DNA of 64,000 nt from Sphingobium fluviale (GCF_004122115.1 NZ_SBKP01000011.1:45600-109599), one strand, 5' to 3'; positions 1 through 11,313 are shown, counted from the stretch's first letter. Notes: generated by a model from the sequence alone, not told the origin. Translations and numbers: made by a program.

Positions 1-19
1 TCCGAGCTGATATCAGCTC

Positions 20-496
20 TCAAATAAACTCGATCTTGTCGACGCTGTAATATTTCTCGCCGGAGGGTACGATGACCTCAATGTCCTCGCCCACCTGCTT
101 GCCGATGAGCGCGCGCCCCAGCGGGCTGTTATATGAGATCATGCCTAGCTTGGCGTCTGCCTCGGCCTGGCCGACGATCTGATAGCGCACCGGCTTGTCG
201 TCCTCGTCGAGCAGAGTCACGGTCGCGCCGAACACGATCTTGTCTCCGGAAAGTGTCGTCGGGTCGATCACCTGCGCGCGGGAGAGCTTGTCTTCCAGAT
301 CCGCGATTGACGCTTCGACATGCCCCTGGCGCTCTTTGGCAGCATGATATTCCGCATTTTCTGACAGATCACCGTGCGCGCGTGCTTCCTCAATCGCATC
401 GACGATCTGGGGCCGTTCCGCCTTCAGGGCGCGCAGCTGATCGTTCAGCTTTTCGTACCCTATCGCCAGCATTGGCATTTTTTCAACGGTTGCCAT
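20..496 (-). CDS. greA: transcription elongation factor GreA
   Basis: The 158-residue product has the full GreA length. GreA binds the RNA polymerase secondary channel and stimulates cleavage of backtracked transcripts. Residues 1-75 form the antiparallel coiled coil, and its tip carries the GDLSENAEY signature with the acidic pair D43 and E46. The rest is the FKBP-like C-terminal domain, with the usual PLGRALIGK and ending in VDKIEFI. The ATG is followed directly by a typical GreA N-terminus. It lies downstream of carB on the same strand, 86 bp away, and may be co-transcribed with carAB. Family assignment is by direct motif recognition. Confidence 0.97.
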   Translation of the reverse strand: MATVEKMPMLAIGYEKLNDQLRALKAERPQIVDAIEEARAHGDLSENAEYHAAKERQGHVEASIADLEDKLSRAQVIDPTTLSGDKIVFGATVTLLDEDDKPVRYQIVGQAEADAKLGMISYNSPLGRALIGKQVGEDIEVIVPSGEKYYSVDKIEFI

Positions 497-582
497 CAGA
501 AAATCCCCAATAAAACATCGTGCCGGATACCGAAGCGCACCGACGCATAATCGTCATCCTGATCGGAATTCACTAGTCAGGG

Positions 583-3500
583 TTAGTGATAATAGGATTG
601 CAACGCCCTTACTTCAAGGGGATGCGCCTTCAAAGCTTCTATTGCATCCACCACGGCGACACTTGCCGCAGCGGTGGTGAAGCTCGGTATCTTCATCCTC
701 AGCGCGCTTGTGCGGATAGCTTGGCTGTCTTTCAGCGATTGCCAGCCCTCGGTGGTGTTGAAGATCATAGCGATTCCGCCATCGGTTATACGATCAACGA
801 TATGTGGACGACCCTGTGCCACCTTGTTGATCGTCTCGACCGCAATGCCCTTCTCCACCAGATAGCGCGCGGTGCCGCCGGTGGCGACGATAGCAAATCC
901 CATCGCGGCGGCTTTCTGGACCGCAGGCAAGATCACCGGTTTGTCGCTGTCTTTCACCGAGACGAAGATGGCTCCCTCGCGCGGCAGGACAGTGCCCGCG
1001 CCGAGCTGTGACTTCGCAAATGCGGTCGCGAAATCGCTGTCGATGCCCATGACCTCACCCGTACTTTTCATTTCCGGGCTGAGCACCGGGTCAACACCGG
1101 GGAAGCGGTTGAACGGGAACACCGCCTCTTTCACCGCGATGTGCGAAATCGCGTTGCGATCGATCTTTGGCAGATTCGCGAGCTTTTCTCCGGCCATGAC
1201 CCGCGCGGCGATTTTCGCGACCGGCGCGCCGATCGCCTTGGCGACGAAGGGGACGGTGCGGCTGGCGCGCGGGTTTACCTCGATGAGGTAGACCGAGCCG
1301 TCCTTCACCGCGAACTGAATGTTCATCAAACCGCGCACCTTGAGCGCGCGGGCGAGCGCGTCGGTCTGTCGTTCAATCTCTGCGATTATTTCGGCAGAGA
1401 GGCTGTAGGGCGGCAGGGAGCAGGCGCTATCGCCCGAATGGACCCCGGCCTCCTCGATATGCTGGAGGACGCCCGCCACCACGACATCATCCCCATCGCA
1501 GATCGCATCGACATCGACTTCTATCGCGTCGCGTAAATATTGGTCGATAAGTACCGGAGAATCCCCGGAAACTTGCACTGCCGTCGCGATATACTCCTCC
1601 AGCTGTGCCTGCCCGTCGACGATCTCCATCGCCCGCCCGCCGAGCACATAGGAGGGGCGCATCAGCACAGGATAGCCGATGCGATTGGCGACCGCGATGG
1701 CCTCCTCCCGGCTCCGCGCGATGCCGTTGGCGGGTTGCTTCAAACCCAGCTTCGTCACCAGCGCGGCAAAGCGTTCGCGGTCTTCAGCAAGGTCAATCGC
1801 GTCCGGCGTGGTGCCGAGGATCGGGATGCCCGCATCCTCCAACGCCTGCGCCAGCTTTAACGGCGTCTGCCCGCCAAACTGCACGATAACGCCCACCAAA
1901 GTGCCGTTCTGCATCTCTTTCTGCAAGATTTCGAGCACATCCTCGACCGTCAGCGGCTCGAAATAGAGCCGGTCAGACGTGTCGTAGTCGGTGCTCACCG
2001 TTTCGGGATTGCAGTTGACCATGATCGTCTCATAGCCTGCATCTTCGAGCGCGAAACAGGCGTGGCAGCAGCAATAATCGAACTCGATCCCCTGCCCGAT
2101 CCGGTTCGGCCCGCCGCCGAGGATCACGACCTTCTTGCGGTCAGTCGGCGCGCTCTCGCACTCCGGCTCGCCAAACGAAGGCGCCTCGTAGGTCGAATAC
2201 ATATACGGCGTTTTCGCCTCAAACTCCGCCGCGCAGGTGTCTATCCGCTTGAACACCGGGCGTACGCCGAGCTTGTGACGCAGGGCGCGGACCTCGGACT
2301 CAGTTGTTGCGCCGGTCATCGCCTTCACCGCATCGTGCAGCAGGCCGTGGCCCTTTGCCGCCTGCGGGGCGAGCAGATGCGCCGATTGCAGCGCGAGGAA
2401 CGACAGCCGCGCGTCGGAAAAGCCCATGGATTTGAGCTTGCGCATCCCTTCCGCCGTCTGCGGCAAGCCGTTTTCCAGCACTTCAGCCTCGGCCTCGACG
2501 ATCTCCTTGATCCGCTCAAGGAACCACGGGTCGAACTTGGCGACCGAGTGGATCTCCGCCACCGAAAGCCCCTCGCGCAATGCCTGCGCGGCGATGAGCA
2601 GACGATCCGGCGTCGGCTGGCCCAAGGCCGCGATAATGTCATCCTTGGGCGCGCCGACCAGATGATCGACGATGTTGAAGCCGCTCAGCCCCGTCTCCAG
2701 CCCGCGCAGCGCCTTTTGCATAGACTCATGGATGTTGCGGCCGATCGCCATCACCTCGCCGACGGATTTCATCGCCGTGCCGAGCAGCGGCTCCGCGCCC
2801 TTGAACTTCTCGAACGCGAAGCGGGGGATCTTGGTCACGACATAATCGATCGTCGGCTCGAAGCTGGCAGGCGTCGCACCGGTGATGTCGTTCATGATCT
2901 CATCGAGCGTGTAGCCGACGGCAAGCTTTGCCGCGACCTTGGCAATCGGGAAGCCGGTCGCCTTGGAGGCAAGCGCCGAGGACCGCGAGACGCGCGGGTT
3001 CATCTCGATCACGATCAGGCGGCCATCCTTGGGGTTGACTGCGAACTGTACGTTCGAACCGCCGGTCTCGACGCCGATCTCCCGCAACACTGCCAATGAG
3101 GCGTTGCGCATGATCTGATATTCCTTGTCCGTCAGCGTCAGCGCAGGCGCGACGGTGATCGAGTCACCGGTGTGTACGCCCATCGGATCGACATTTTCGA
3201 TGGAGCAGATGATGATGGCGTTGTCGTTGCGGTCCCGCACGACCTCCATCTCATATTCTTTCCACCCCAACAGCGATTCCTCGATCAGCACCTCGGTGGT
3301 GGGCGAGGCATCGAGGCCGGTGCCGACGATGTGACGGAACTCGTCCTTGTTATACGCGACGCCACCGCCGGTGCCGCCCATGGTGAAGCTGGGGCGGATG
3401 ATCGCGGGCAGGCCGGTGAAATCCAGAGCCTCCATCGCCTCTTCCATGCTGTGCGCGATGCGGCTGCGCGCGCTTTCGAGGCCGATCTTGTCCATCGCAT

Positions 3501-3900
3501 CACGGAACTTGAGACGATCCTCCGCCTTGTCGATCGCCTCCGCATCCGCGCCGATCATCTGGCAGCCATATTTCTCCAGCGTGCCATCGTTGAACAGCGC
3601 TAAAGCCGTGTTGAGCGCGGTCTGGCCGCCCATGGTGGGCAGCACGGCGTCCGGCCGCTCCTTCTCAATGATCTTGGCGACGATCTCCGGCGTGATCGGC
3701 TCGATATAGGTCGCGTCCGCGAGATCGGGATCGGTCATGATCGTCGCGGGGTTGGAGTTGACGAGGACGATGCGATAGCCCTCCTCTTTCAGCGCCTTGA
3801 CCGCCTGCGTGCCCGAATAATCGAACTCGCACGCCTGACCGATAATGATCGGCCCCGCGCCAATGATGAGGATGGAGGATATGTCAGTTCTTTTGGGCAT
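583..3900 (-). CDS. carB: carbamoyl-phosphate synthase large subunit
   Basis: The product has 1105 residues, the normal length. It makes carbamoyl phosphate from bicarbonate, ATP and glutamine-derived ammonia, for pyrimidine and arginine synthesis. The N-terminus ([20 protein letters not shown]) and the second-half repeat ([20 protein letters not shown], near residue 590) show the duplicated ATP-grasp synthetase halves. [18 protein letters not shown] and [16 protein letters not shown] are the two ATP-grasp metal-binding loops. The last ~140 residues form the MGS-like allosteric domain ([15 protein letters not shown]). The gene follows an unrelated reading frame (3908-4534) with only 7 bases between, so the usual carA-carB adjacency is interrupted. 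Confidence 0.98.
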   Translation of the reverse strand: MPKRTDISSILIIGAGPIIIGQACEFDYSGTQAVKALKEEGYRIVLVNSNPATIMTDPDLADATYIEPITPEIVAKIIEKERPDAVLPTMGGQTALNTALALFNDGTLEKYGCQMIGADAEAIDKAEDRLKFRDAMDKIGLESARSRIAHSMEEAMEALDFTGLPAIIRPSFTMGGTGGGVAYNKDEFRHIVGTGLDASPTTEVLIEESLLGWKEYEMEVVRDRNDNAIIICSIENVDPMGVHTGDSITVAPALTLTDKEYQIMRNASLAVLREIGVETGGSNVQFAVNPKDGRLIVIEMNPRVSRSSALASKATGFPIAKVAAKLAVGYTLDEIMNDITGATPASFEPTIDYVVTKIPRFAFEKFKGAEPLLGTAMKSVGEVMAIGRNIHESMQKALRGLETGLSGFNIVDHLVGAPKDDIIAALGQPTPDRLLIAAQALREGLSVAEIHSVAKFDPWFLERIKEIVEAEAEVLENGLPQTAEGMRKLKSMGFSDARLSFLALQSAHLLAPQAAKGHGLLHDAVKAMTGATTESEVRALRHKLGVRPVFKRIDTCAAEFEAKTPYMYSTYEAPSFGEPECESAPTDRKKVVILGGGPNRIGQGIEFDYCCCHACFALEDAGYETIMVNCNPETVSTDYDTSDRLYFEPLTVEDVLEILQKEMQNGTLVGVIVQFGGQTPLKLAQALEDAGIPILGTTPDAIDLAEDRERFAALVTKLGLKQPANGIARSREEAIAVANRIGYPVLMRPSYVLGGRAMEIVDGQAQLEEYIATAVQVSGDSPVLIDQYLRDAIEVDVDAICDGDDVVVAGVLQHIEEAGVHSGDSACSLPPYSLSAEIIAEIERQTDALARALKVRGLMNIQFAVKDGSVYLIEVNPRASRTVPFVAKAIGAPVAKIAARVMAGEKLANLPKIDRNAISHIAVKEAVFPFNRFPGVDPVLSPEMKSTGEVMGIDSDFATAFAKSQLGAGTVLPREGAIFVSVKDSDKPVILPAVQKAAAMGFAIVATGGTARYLVEKGIAVETINKVAQGRPHIVDRITDGGIAMIFNTTEGWQSLKDSQAIRTSALRMKIPSFTTAAASVAVVDAIEALKAHPLEVRALQSYYH

Positions 3901-3907
3901 TATTGGC

Positions 3908-4534
3908 CTATTTATAAAGTGTCATAAGAGAAACAAAAAATGAGCCTATTCCGGTAATAGCACTAACAACTTGCACTATCTTCCAAATCAATTCTGCAGG
4001 CGGCTCAGGTGCGTCAGCCAGCGCATGTAACGCTAATATATAGGCGCGGGCTTGAGCTTTTTCTTGGTTTGTAGCACCCGACTGCATGACCGCATCTTCA
4101 ACTATAATTAGCGCCGTCTTGAGCCTCCCTGCTGACTCTTCGGTAAGCACTCCAACTTTCGTTACTCCCGTCCACATCGAGCTATCAAATGAAGAGCCAT
4201 TGTTGCTGGTTGGCGCTGTATCAATTACTAAATCATCTGAGAAACCTGCACTCTCGTAAACATAATGATCTGTGACGCGAAAAAAATTTTCTCTGACCGG
4301 TAGTCCTGAGCGAGCTTCTAAAAGGTCATCGCTGATTGCTTGCTCTAGTGCTTCCACAATATCCTCAAAGAGCACAATAGGGATATATCCGTATTTATTT
4401 CCCTTAAACTGCCATCTGGCCAACGACGCTGCCATTTCGTTGAAGCCAACCCATTCGGGATTACCATTCTCATCAGTGCTATTGGACAAAAATTGAAGAA
4501 TGGCCTCAGCAAGGCCTTCAATCCTATCTCTCAC
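3908..4534 (-). CDS. uncharacterised protein with C-terminal hydrophobic segment, inserted between carA and carB
   Basis: I do not recognise this 208-residue protein. The frame is open further upstream, but that part only shadows carA. The GTG at 4534-4532 overlaps the carA stop as GTGA, and a GGGGGGA ribosome-binding sequence lies just upstream, so this is the likely start, coupled to carA translation. Residues 1-70 are helical and acidic, and the middle has a Ser/Asn-rich stretch ([13 protein letters not shown]). The segment starting [16 protein letters not shown] runs into a hydrophobic C-terminal helix ending MTLYK, which could be a tail anchor. The DNA is visibly AT-richer than carA and carB, which suggests acquisition from elsewhere. 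The hydrophobic end and odd context would fit a toxin, immunity or defence-type protein, but nothing in the sequence proves that. Confidence 0.75.
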   Translation of the reverse strand: MRDRIEGLAEAILQFLSNSTDENGNPEWVGFNEMAASLARWQFKGNKYGYIPIVLFEDIVEALEQAISDDLLEARSGLPVRENFFRVTDHYVYESAGFSDDLVIDTAPTSNNGSSFDSSMWTGVTKVGVLTEESAGRLKTALIIVEDAVMQSGATNQEKAQARAYILALHALADAPEPPAELIWKIVQVVSAITGIGSFFVSLMTLYK

Positions 4535-5688
4535 CTCAATCCCCCCACAAACTTCTCGAACAGGTAGAAGCTGTCCTGCGGGCCGGGGGAGGCTTCGGGG
4601 TGGTATTGTACGCCGAAGGCTTGTCTGTCGGTGAAGGCGATGCCGCAGTTGGAGCCATCGAACAGGCTCACATGCGTTTCGACCACATTGTCGGGCAGAG
4701 TCTTGGCGTCCACCGCGAAGCCGTGGTTCATGCTGGTGATCTCCACCACGCCTTTTTCCAGATGCTTGACCGGGTGGTTCGCGCCGCGATGGCCTTGGTG
4801 CATCTTGATCGTCTTGGCGCCGCCCGCCAGCGCCAGCATCTGGTGGCCCAGGCAGATGCCGAAGATCGTCATGTTGGCGTCCAAGAGCTTGCGGATTACC
4901 GGGACGGCATATTCGCCCGTCGCCGCCGGATCGCCGGGGCCGTTGGAGAGGAACACGCCCGCAGGATTGAGCGCCATGATGTCTTCGTAGCTCGCCGTGG
5001 CGGGCAGCACGGTGACGCGCGCGCCGGCCTTTACCAGCGAGCGGAAGATATTGTCCTTCGCGCCATAGTCTATCGCGACGACGTGGGGCTTCTCGCTCCC
5101 CTCGCCCTGAGCATAGCCCTGCCCCAACGACCACACGCCGCCAGCCCATTCGCGTTGCGCGCCCGTCACGCTGATCGCGAGGTCCATACCCACCAGCCCC
5201 GGCCAGCTCTTTGCCTTCTCATGCAGCGCGGCGAGATCGAACTTGCCCGCCGGATCATGCGCGATCACGGCGTTGGGCGCGCCCTGCATCCTGATGCGCC
5301 GGGTGAGCGCGCGCGTATCCACGCCCGAAATGCCGATGCGCCCGGTCTGCGCCATCCATGCGTCGAACCCCTGCACATTGCGGAAGTTCGACGGCTCGGT
5401 CACATCCTCGCGCACGATGCAGCCCAGTGCGTGCGGCGCCTCGCGCTCCACATCCTCCGGGTTGGTGCCGACATTGCCGATGTGCGGGAAGGTGAAGGTG
5501 ATGATCTGCCCGGCATAGCTCGGGTCGGTCATGATCTCCTGATAGCCGGTGATCGCGGTGTTGAAGCATACCTCGCCCACCGCATCGCCCACCGCGCCAA
5601 AGCCCCGGCCAAAGACGCATGTGCCATCCGCCAATACCAATACCCCGGTCGCTCCTTTAGGCGTGATAGGGTATTTGGCGGTTGCCAT
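4531..5688 (-). CDS. carA: carbamoyl-phosphate synthase small subunit (glutaminase)
   Basis: The 385-residue product is the glutamine-hydrolysing subunit that feeds ammonia to CarB. The N-terminal domain has the family GRGFGAVGDAVGEVCFNTA and TGYQEIMTDPSYAGQI motifs. The C-terminal class I amidotransferase domain carries the nucleophile Cys279 in GICLGHQ and the His363-Pro-Glu365 part of the triad in YHPEASPGPQDS. It starts with ATG and is preceded by a plausible promoter (5778-5806). Its stop overlaps the start of the inserted unknown gene. Confidence 0.98.
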   Translation of the reverse strand: MATAKYPITPKGATGVLVLADGTCVFGRGFGAVGDAVGEVCFNTAITGYQEIMTDPSYAGQIITFTFPHIGNVGTNPEDVEREAPHALGCIVREDVTEPSNFRNVQGFDAWMAQTGRIGISGVDTRALTRRIRMQGAPNAVIAHDPAGKFDLAALHEKAKSWPGLVGMDLAISVTGAQREWAGGVWSLGQGYAQGEGSEKPHVVAIDYGAKDNIFRSLVKAGARVTVLPATASYEDIMALNPAGVFLSNGPGDPAATGEYAVPVIRKLLDANMTIFGICLGHQMLALAGGAKTIKMHQGHRGANHPVKHLEKGVVEITSMNHGFAVDAKTLPDNVVETHVSLFDGSNCGIAFTDRQAFGVQYHPEASPGPQDSFYLFEKFVGGLR

Positions 5689-5777
5689 GATCGTTCGTTC
5701 CTTGCTTTTGCTCTGTGGGCTTTTGCTTTGTATTGGGCCGCGCTTCTATCGCAAGAAACGCAGGCTAAACGGCCGGT

Positions 5778-5806
5778 TCCCTATGCCTTTGCTGCGGCGC
5801 GGTCAA
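5778..5806 (-). promoter_or_regulatory. candidate carA promoter
   Basis: On the minus strand TTGACC (5806-5801) is followed after 17 bases by TAGGGA (5783-5778), about 90 bp upstream of the carA start. The spacing and the strong -35 fit a sigma-70 type alphaproteobacterial promoter; the -10 is poor. This was read by eye, with no transcript evidence. Confidence 0.35.
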
Positions 5807-5880
5807 TGACTGTTAAAAAATGATTTCACCGTTATATGTGGTCCTTTATTTCCTAGCATCAATGAAGGATTCGCACCGTC

Positions 5881-6333
5881 ATGATCCGTGACGATATCAA
5901 GGCCGCGCAAATCGAGGCGATGAAGGGCGGGGATAAGGAACGCCTTGCCGCCGTGCGCCTCATCCTCGCCAAACTGAAGGACCGGGACATAGAGCTGCGG
6001 ACCGCATCCCAGGTGCCGGAGGATGACGCTGTCGTCGTCGATGTCTTGCAAAAAATGGTCAAGCAGCGGCGCGAATCGATCACTATGTATGAGCAGGGCG
6101 GCCGCGCCGAGCTGGCGGCGAAGGAGCAGGCCGAGCTTGATGTGATCGAGAGCTTTCTTCCCCGCCAGATGAGCGAAGACGAGACCAAGGCGGCGATCGA
6201 GGCGATCAAGGCCGAGGTCGGCGCGGCATCGGTCAAGGATATGGGCCGCGTGATGGCGCTGCTGAAGGAACGCCACGGCACCGTGATCGACATGAGCAAG
6301 GCGAGCGGCCTTGTGAAGGCGGCGCTCGCCTAA
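5881..6333 (+). CDS. GatB/YqeY domain protein
   Basis: The 150-residue protein matches the YqeY family: MIRDDIKAAQIEAMKGGDKERLAAVRLILAKLKD at the start (given here as landmarks at residues 1-34), then ITMYEQGGRAELAAKE and the FLPRQMSEDE region. The family resembles the tRNA-binding tail of GatB, the amidotransferase subunit, and its own role is not settled. In many alphaproteobacteria it sits beside dnaG. Here a minus-strand membrane gene lies between them. Confidence 0.9.
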   Translation: MIRDDIKAAQIEAMKGGDKERLAAVRLILAKLKDRDIELRTASQVPEDDAVVVDVLQKMVKQRRESITMYEQGGRAELAAKEQAELDVIESFLPRQMSEDETKAAIEAIKAEVGAASVKDMGRVMALLKERHGTVIDMSKASGLVKAALA

Positions 6334-6342
6334 GCCTGTTGG

Positions 6343-7122
6343 TCAGAAGCCGGGCGGCAAGAAAGGCTCCATCGGCCGCTGCGCGCCGGGGGTGCCCGCG
6401 ACGACAGCCTGCGTGACGGCCCCGCCCCAGTCGCTGAAGGCCAGCACATCGGCAACAAGCTGAGTGAGGAGGATGGCGCCTATGCCCCACGCCCACGCGG
6501 GGTGAACGCGGCCTGTGCGGCGCCTGTCCGCAATCATGCCCGCTATAGGAAACACCAGAACGAGCATCTCCGAGATCAGGAAGGCATAGGGGATCATATA
6601 CGGCATCGGCAGCAGACGCCCAAAGCCGGGGCCGACGAGAATCGCCATGCCGGTGAGCATCAGGCGGGGGTGCCAGCCGGTACTGCGCGGCATGCGCAAT
6701 GCTGTGATCGCCAATATGCCAAACAGCCACAGCATCATGATATTGGCGAACAGGAACTCGCGCTGATCGAAGAAGAAGGGAGAGCCGGTTCGCCGCAGCG
6801 AGGTGAGAGAGAGCACGGTGCCGAGTACAACCATCACCGGGACGAACGCATAGGCGAACTTGCCCAACTTGCGGTGCAGGCCGATATTGCCCCGCGCTAT
6901 CGAAAAGCTCTGCGCGAGGTACAACGCGACCCACCCGAAAAAGACAAAGGCATGAAAATGAAAGACCGGCGGGACCGCGAAGGTCGATCGGCCCATAGCC
7001 AGATTAACGGAAAATCCTGCAACGATCAGCAGCGCCATGATGACCGCGCAAATCGTAAAGAATGAAGACTCGGTGCTGCGGGCGCTGTTGCCCGTGGATG
7101 TGGCGTTGTTAGCAGTTGCCAT
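6343..7122 (-). CDS. multi-pass membrane protein of unknown function
   Basis: The 259-residue protein has about seven hydrophobic segments (roughly residues 20-45, 52-75, 88-108, 126-142, 155-172, 178-196 and 212-230), so it is an inner-membrane protein. Conserved-looking histidines (PPVFHFHAFVFFGW and LHRKLGKFAYAF) recall haem- or metal-binding membrane families such as DUF2306-like proteins, but I cannot assign it. It runs convergently to YqeY and divergently from dnaG. Its Shine-Dalgarno position is a run of nine G residues (7136-7128) five bases before the ATG. Confidence 0.75.
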   Translation of the reverse strand: MATANNATSTGNSARSTESSFFTICAVIMALLIVAGFSVNLAMGRSTFAVPPVFHFHAFVFFGWVALYLAQSFSIARGNIGLHRKLGKFAYAFVPVMVVLGTVLSLTSLRRTGSPFFFDQREFLFANIMMLWLFGILAITALRMPRSTGWHPRLMLTGMAILVGPGFGRLLPMPYMIPYAFLISEMLVLVFPIAGMIADRRRTGRVHPAWAWGIGAILLTQLVADVLAFSDWGGAVTQAVVAGTPGAQRPMEPFLPPGF

Positions 7123-7127
7123 GGTTG

Positions 7128-7136
7128 CCCCCCCCC
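7128..7136 (-). promoter_or_regulatory. nine-G homopolymer serving as ribosome-binding sequence
   Basis: On the minus strand a run of nine G bases is followed by CAACC and the ATG of the membrane gene. It is the only purine-rich sequence at the right distance, so it is the likely Shine-Dalgarno. Homopolymers of this length can slip during replication. Confidence 0.5.
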
Positions 7137-7210
7137 ATCAGTTTTGGTTGTTATACCGTTATTGAAGATTGAAACCAACCCGGTTCGGGGTTACACCAGT
7201 ATAATAGGTC

Positions 7211-9082
7211 ATGTCCTTATCGCCCCAGTTCCTTGACGAGTTGCGCGCGCGAACAACGCTCTCTACCCTCATCGGCAAGAGCGTGAAGGTGACGAAGGCT
7301 GGCCGCGAATATAAGGCCTGCTGCCCCTTCCATAACGAGAAGACACCCAGCTTCACGATCAACGACGAGAAGGGCTTTTACCACTGCTTTGGCTGTGGCG
7401 CGCATGGCGATGCGATCCGCTGGATGACCGATAATCGCGGGCTGCCGTTCATGGACGCCGTGAAGGAGCTGGCGGATGCGGCGGGCATGCAGGTTCCCAC
7501 GCCCGATCCACGCGCCGCGCGCCAAGCAGAGGCCGCGAAAGGCTTGCACGAGGCGTGTCAGGCTGCGCAGGACTGGTTCGAGGGCCAGTTGGGCGGGATA
7601 GAAGGCGCAGAGGCGCGGGCTTACCTTGAGAAGCGTGGCATAACCGACGCCACGCGCCGCGCCTTCGGCTTTGGCTATGCGCCGGATTCGCGCGGCAAGC
7701 TCAAGGCCGCGCTGAAGGAATTTCCAGAACCGCTGCTGATCGAGGCTGGGCTGCTGATCCAGCCCGACGACAAGGGCCGCGAGCCGTATGACCGCTTTCG
7801 TGGCCGGTTGATGATCCCGATCCGCGATGGGCGCGGGCGGGTGATCGCGTTCGGTGGACGTATTATCGGAGCGGGCGAGCCGAAATATCTGAACTCCCCG
7901 GATACCCCGCTCTTCGACAAGGGGCGCACGCTCTATAATCTAGACAAGGCGTTGCCTGCTGCGCGCTCTGCGGGGCGGATCATTGTCGTTGAAGGCTATA
8001 TGGATGTGGTTGCGCTGGCGCAGGCGGGCATCCATGAGTGCGTTGCGCCGCTGGGCACAGCGCTCACCGAACATCAGATAGAGCGGCTGTGGAAGCTGGC
8101 CGATGTGCCGATCCTCTGCTTCGACGGTGACAGTGCCGGGCAGAAGGCGGCGGACCGCGCGGCCTTGCGCGCCCTGCCCCTGCTCCAGCCGGGCCGGTCT
8201 TTAAGCTTCGTGACGCTTCCGCAAGGCATGGACCCTGATGATCTGGTGAAGGCAAGAGGTGCGGCCGGGTTTGAGAGCTGTGTCGCCTCCCCCACTCCTC
8301 TGGTCGAGCGGCTGTGGCTGCATGAACAGAGCGCAACGCCCGCCACTACACCCGAAGCCCGCGCGGGACTACAACAACGGCTCAATGAACACGCAAGCAC
8401 CATCGCGCATGATCTCGTCCGCCGCGAATATGAGCGCGCGCTCAAGGACCGCTTTTGGGCGGAGTTCGGCTGGAAACGCCAAGAACGCGCGGCCGTTCGC
8501 GGCTTCATCAATCGTTCGCGCGATGAAATCCGCGGAGGCAACGGCACCCCCGGCGATCTCGGCAATATGGCGGTTCGGATCGACCAGATGGTCAAACGGG
8601 CTATTCTGCTCGGTCTCTCGCGCTATCCCGGCGTGCTCTATACCCACCGCGAGCAACTGAGCGCTCTCGCTATGCCCAGCCCTGTGCTGGCCGAGTGGTC
8701 TTCGCTGCTCATTCGCGCATCATTTGAGCGCGCGGCCCTTGAAGAAAGCCTGATAGACGCCATATTGGCCGATGCCTCGCTTGCTGAACCCGAACGTCGG
8801 AGCATTGCTCATGACATGGCTTTTTCCTTCTACAGAGCCGATGGCGACAAGGAAGTGGCGGAAAAGGATTTGGGAGAAGTTATAAATCTGCTGGTGTTTG
8901 AGCAGGAATATCCGCCAAAGCTTGAACGATTGACAACAGAGCTTTATGCGCATCGCGACGATGACACCAGATATGAGGCCTTGTGGCAGGACCATCTCAG
9001 CCTGATCGCCAGCAAGCGACAGAATGACGAGCGCCTCAAGGAACTCAAGGCGAATATAGAAGAACAGCTCATGGCCGCCTGA
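7211..9082 (+). CDS. dnaG: DNA primase
   Basis: The 623-residue product synthesises the RNA primers at replication forks. The N-terminal CHC2 zinc ribbon has ligands C38, H41, C59 and C62 ([12 protein letters not shown] and [11 protein letters not shown]). The catalytic core includes [14 protein letters not shown] and the TOPRIM acidic motif in [14 protein letters not shown], followed by [15 protein letters not shown]. The C-terminal DnaB-interaction region is less conserved, as is usual. The ATG at 7211 starts a typical primase N-terminus. The gene is followed by rpoD after 28 bases, forming a primase-sigma pair without rpsU. Confidence 0.97.
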   Translation: MSLSPQFLDELRARTTLSTLIGKSVKVTKAGREYKACCPFHNEKTPSFTINDEKGFYHCFGCGAHGDAIRWMTDNRGLPFMDAVKELADAAGMQVPTPDPRAARQAEAAKGLHEACQAAQDWFEGQLGGIEGAEARAYLEKRGITDATRRAFGFGYAPDSRGKLKAALKEFPEPLLIEAGLLIQPDDKGREPYDRFRGRLMIPIRDGRGRVIAFGGRIIGAGEPKYLNSPDTPLFDKGRTLYNLDKALPAARSAGRIIVVEGYMDVVALAQAGIHECVAPLGTALTEHQIERLWKLADVPILCFDGDSAGQKAADRAALRALPLLQPGRSLSFVTLPQGMDPDDLVKARGAAGFESCVASPTPLVERLWLHEQSATPATTPEARAGLQQRLNEHASTIAHDLVRREYERALKDRFWAEFGWKRQERAAVRGFINRSRDEIRGGNGTPGDLGNMAVRIDQMVKRAILLGLSRYPGVLYTHREQLSALAMPSPVLAEWSSLLIRASFERAALEESLIDAILADASLAEPERRSIAHDMAFSFYRADGDKEVAEKDLGEVINLLVFEQEYPPKLERLTTELYAHRDDDTRYEALWQDHLSLIASKRQNDERLKELKANIEEQLMAA

Positions 9083-9110
9083 ACGGCCATCAGAAACACA
9101 AGGCGAATAC

Positions 9111-11159
9111 ATGGCGAGCAAGGCGAACAAAGGTCAGGGCGATGAACTGGAAAGCGGTGATGCGCCGCTGCTTGATCTTAACGAGGCTTCGGTCAAGAAG
9201 ATGATCGCCAAGGCCGTGAAGCGCGGCTACATCACGGTAGACGAGCTGAACGCTGCGCTGCCGGAGGATCAGATGTCCTCTGAACAGATTGAGGATGTGA
9301 TGTCGGCCTTGAACGACATGGGCGTCAATGTCGTCGAGAACGAAGAAGTCGGCGAAGAAGGCGACGATGCTCGCGATGAAGAAGTCGAGGCTATCGACTC
9401 TTCCGGCGATGAGGCCACCGAAGACAACGAACTGCTCGTTACCGAGAAGAAGAAAGAAACTGTCGACCGCACGGATGATCCGGTGCGCATGTATCTGCGC
9501 GAGATGGGCGCGGTCGAGCTGCTATCGCGCGAGGGCGAGATCGCGATTGCCAAGCGCATCGAGGCCGGGCGCGATACGATGATCCTCGGCCTGTGCGAAA
9601 GCCCGACGACCTTCCACGCGATCATCGAATGGTCCAACGCGCTCAATAATGGCGAGATGCAGCTGCGCGAGATCCTCGATCTGGAGGCGATGCTCTCCAA
9701 AGACCCCGCGCCCGAAAGCCTTTCTGACGACGATGAGGGCGACGACGACGGGGAAATCTCTGAAAAGACCGCCGGCCCCAGCTTCAAGGACGAGGACGAG
9801 GTAGAGGAAGAGCCTGAAGCCTCTGACGAGGACGAGGATTCGCTGGTGGAGCGCCGCGCGCCGCGCGTTGAGGAAGAAGACGAGGACGACAACACCCTCT
9901 CGCTCGCGCAGATGGAAGAAACGCTGAAGCCGATGGCGCTGGAGAAGTTCGCCGCCATTGCCGAGATTTTCCACCAGTTCGCCGCTGCGCAGGCCGCCCG
10001 GCTGGAGGCGATGGCTTCGGGTGAGGCCATCAGCCAGAAAGACGAGGATAGCTACCAGCAGCTGCGTGAAGACCTCACTGCCGAAGTCGAAAGCGTGCAG
10101 TTCCACCAGCAGAAGATCGAATATCTCGTCGATCAGCTCTACAGCTATAACCGCCGCCTCACCACGCTGGGCGGGCAGATGCTGCGCCTGGCCGAGCGTC
10201 ATAAGGTGCCGCGCAAGGACTTCCTCGATAACTATATCAACCACGAGCTTGACGAAGGCTGGATGGAGAAGATCGCAGGGATCGACAAGAAGTGGGCCGC
10301 CTTCGCTGCCAACGAGGCGCATGCGGTGGACCGCATCCGCAACGAGGTCGCCGAAATCGCGCAGGCCACCGGCATGGCGCTCAGCGAGTTTCGCCGCATC
10401 GTCAACATGGTACAAAAAGGCGAACGCGAGGCGCGCATCGCCAAGAAGGAAATGGTGGAGGCAAACCTGCGCCTCGTCATCTCCATCGCCAAGAAATATA
10501 CCAACCGAGGGCTGCAGTTCCTCGACCTGATTCAGGAAGGCAATATCGGCCTGATGAAGGCTGTGGACAAGTTCGAGTATCGCCGCGGCTACAAGTTCAG
10601 CACCTATGCGACCTGGTGGATCAGGCAGGCGATCACGCGCTCGATTGCGGATCAGGCGCGCACGATCCGAATCCCCGTGCATATGATCGAAACGATCAAC
10701 AAGCTGGTGCACACATCTCGCCAGTTCCTGCACGAGCAGGGCCGCGAGCCTACGCCGGAGGAAATGGCCGAGCGCCTTTCGATGCCGCTCGAAAAAGTGC
10801 GCAAGGTGATGAAGATCGCCAAAGAGCCGATCTCCCTCGAAACGCCGATCGGCGACGAGGAAGACAGCCATCTCGGCGATTTCATCGAGGACAAGAACGC
10901 GATCATTCCGGTGGACGCCGCGATTCAGGCGAATCTCAAGGAAACCGTCACCCGCGTTCTCGCCAGCCTGACCCCGCGCGAGGAACGCGTGCTGCGCATG
11001 CGCTTCGGCATCGGCATGAACACCGATCACACGCTGGAGGAAGTGGGCCAGCAGTTCAGCGTGACTCGCGAGCGCATCCGCCAGATCGAGGCGAAGGCGC
11101 TGAGGAAGCTGAAACACCCCTCGCGCAGCCGCAAGATGCGATCCTTTCTCGATCAGTAA
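9111..11159 (+). CDS. rpoD: RNA polymerase primary sigma factor RpoD
   Basis: The 682-residue housekeeping sigma factor shows region 1.1 at the start. Region 1.2 follows ([12 protein letters not shown]) with EAEIAI-type continuation, then a long Asp/Glu-rich non-conserved insert (roughly residues 200-265). Region 2 is unmistakable: [37 protein letters not shown] and [15 protein letters not shown]. Region 3 has HMIETINKL. Region 4.2 has the helix-turn-helix [20 protein letters not shown] near the C-terminus. It is probably co-transcribed with dnaG. The product directs RNA polymerase to most promoters. Confidence 0.98.
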   Translation: MASKANKGQGDELESGDAPLLDLNEASVKKMIAKAVKRGYITVDELNAALPEDQMSSEQIEDVMSALNDMGVNVVENEEVGEEGDDARDEEVEAIDSSGDEATEDNELLVTEKKKETVDRTDDPVRMYLREMGAVELLSREGEIAIAKRIEAGRDTMILGLCESPTTFHAIIEWSNALNNGEMQLREILDLEAMLSKDPAPESLSDDDEGDDDGEISEKTAGPSFKDEDEVEEEPEASDEDEDSLVERRAPRVEEEDEDDNTLSLAQMEETLKPMALEKFAAIAEIFHQFAAAQAARLEAMASGEAISQKDEDSYQQLREDLTAEVESVQFHQQKIEYLVDQLYSYNRRLTTLGGQMLRLAERHKVPRKDFLDNYINHELDEGWMEKIAGIDKKWAAFAANEAHAVDRIRNEVAEIAQATGMALSEFRRIVNMVQKGEREARIAKKEMVEANLRLVISIAKKYTNRGLQFLDLIQEGNIGLMKAVDKFEYRRGYKFSTYATWWIRQAITRSIADQARTIRIPVHMIETINKLVHTSRQFLHEQGREPTPEEMAERLSMPLEKVRKVMKIAKEPISLETPIGDEEDSHLGDFIEDKNAIIPVDAAIQANLKETVTRVLASLTPREERVLRMRFGIGMNTDHTLEEVGQQFSVTRERIRQIEAKALRKLKHPSRSRKMRSFLDQ

Positions 11160-11313
11160 CCATAGAATATTGGTTAACGCCTCAAAGCGGGACAAAAGAG
11201 ACAGGATTTCTGCGGCCAATTGAAAATCCGCATAAACCCGTCGTTTACTGCGCTGCCATATAATCGATCCTCGAACCCCAGGGCCAAAAACAGGGGAATG
11301 AACGAGGTAGAAC

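Noticed and set aside
2062..3099. A 345-residue plus-strand frame
   Set aside because: It is antisense to carB with no recognisable motif.
4535..5149. Upstream extension of the unknown gene between carA and carB
   Set aside because: This part is the shadow of carA; the Arg/Gly-rich translation is artefactual, and a good GTG start exists at 4534.
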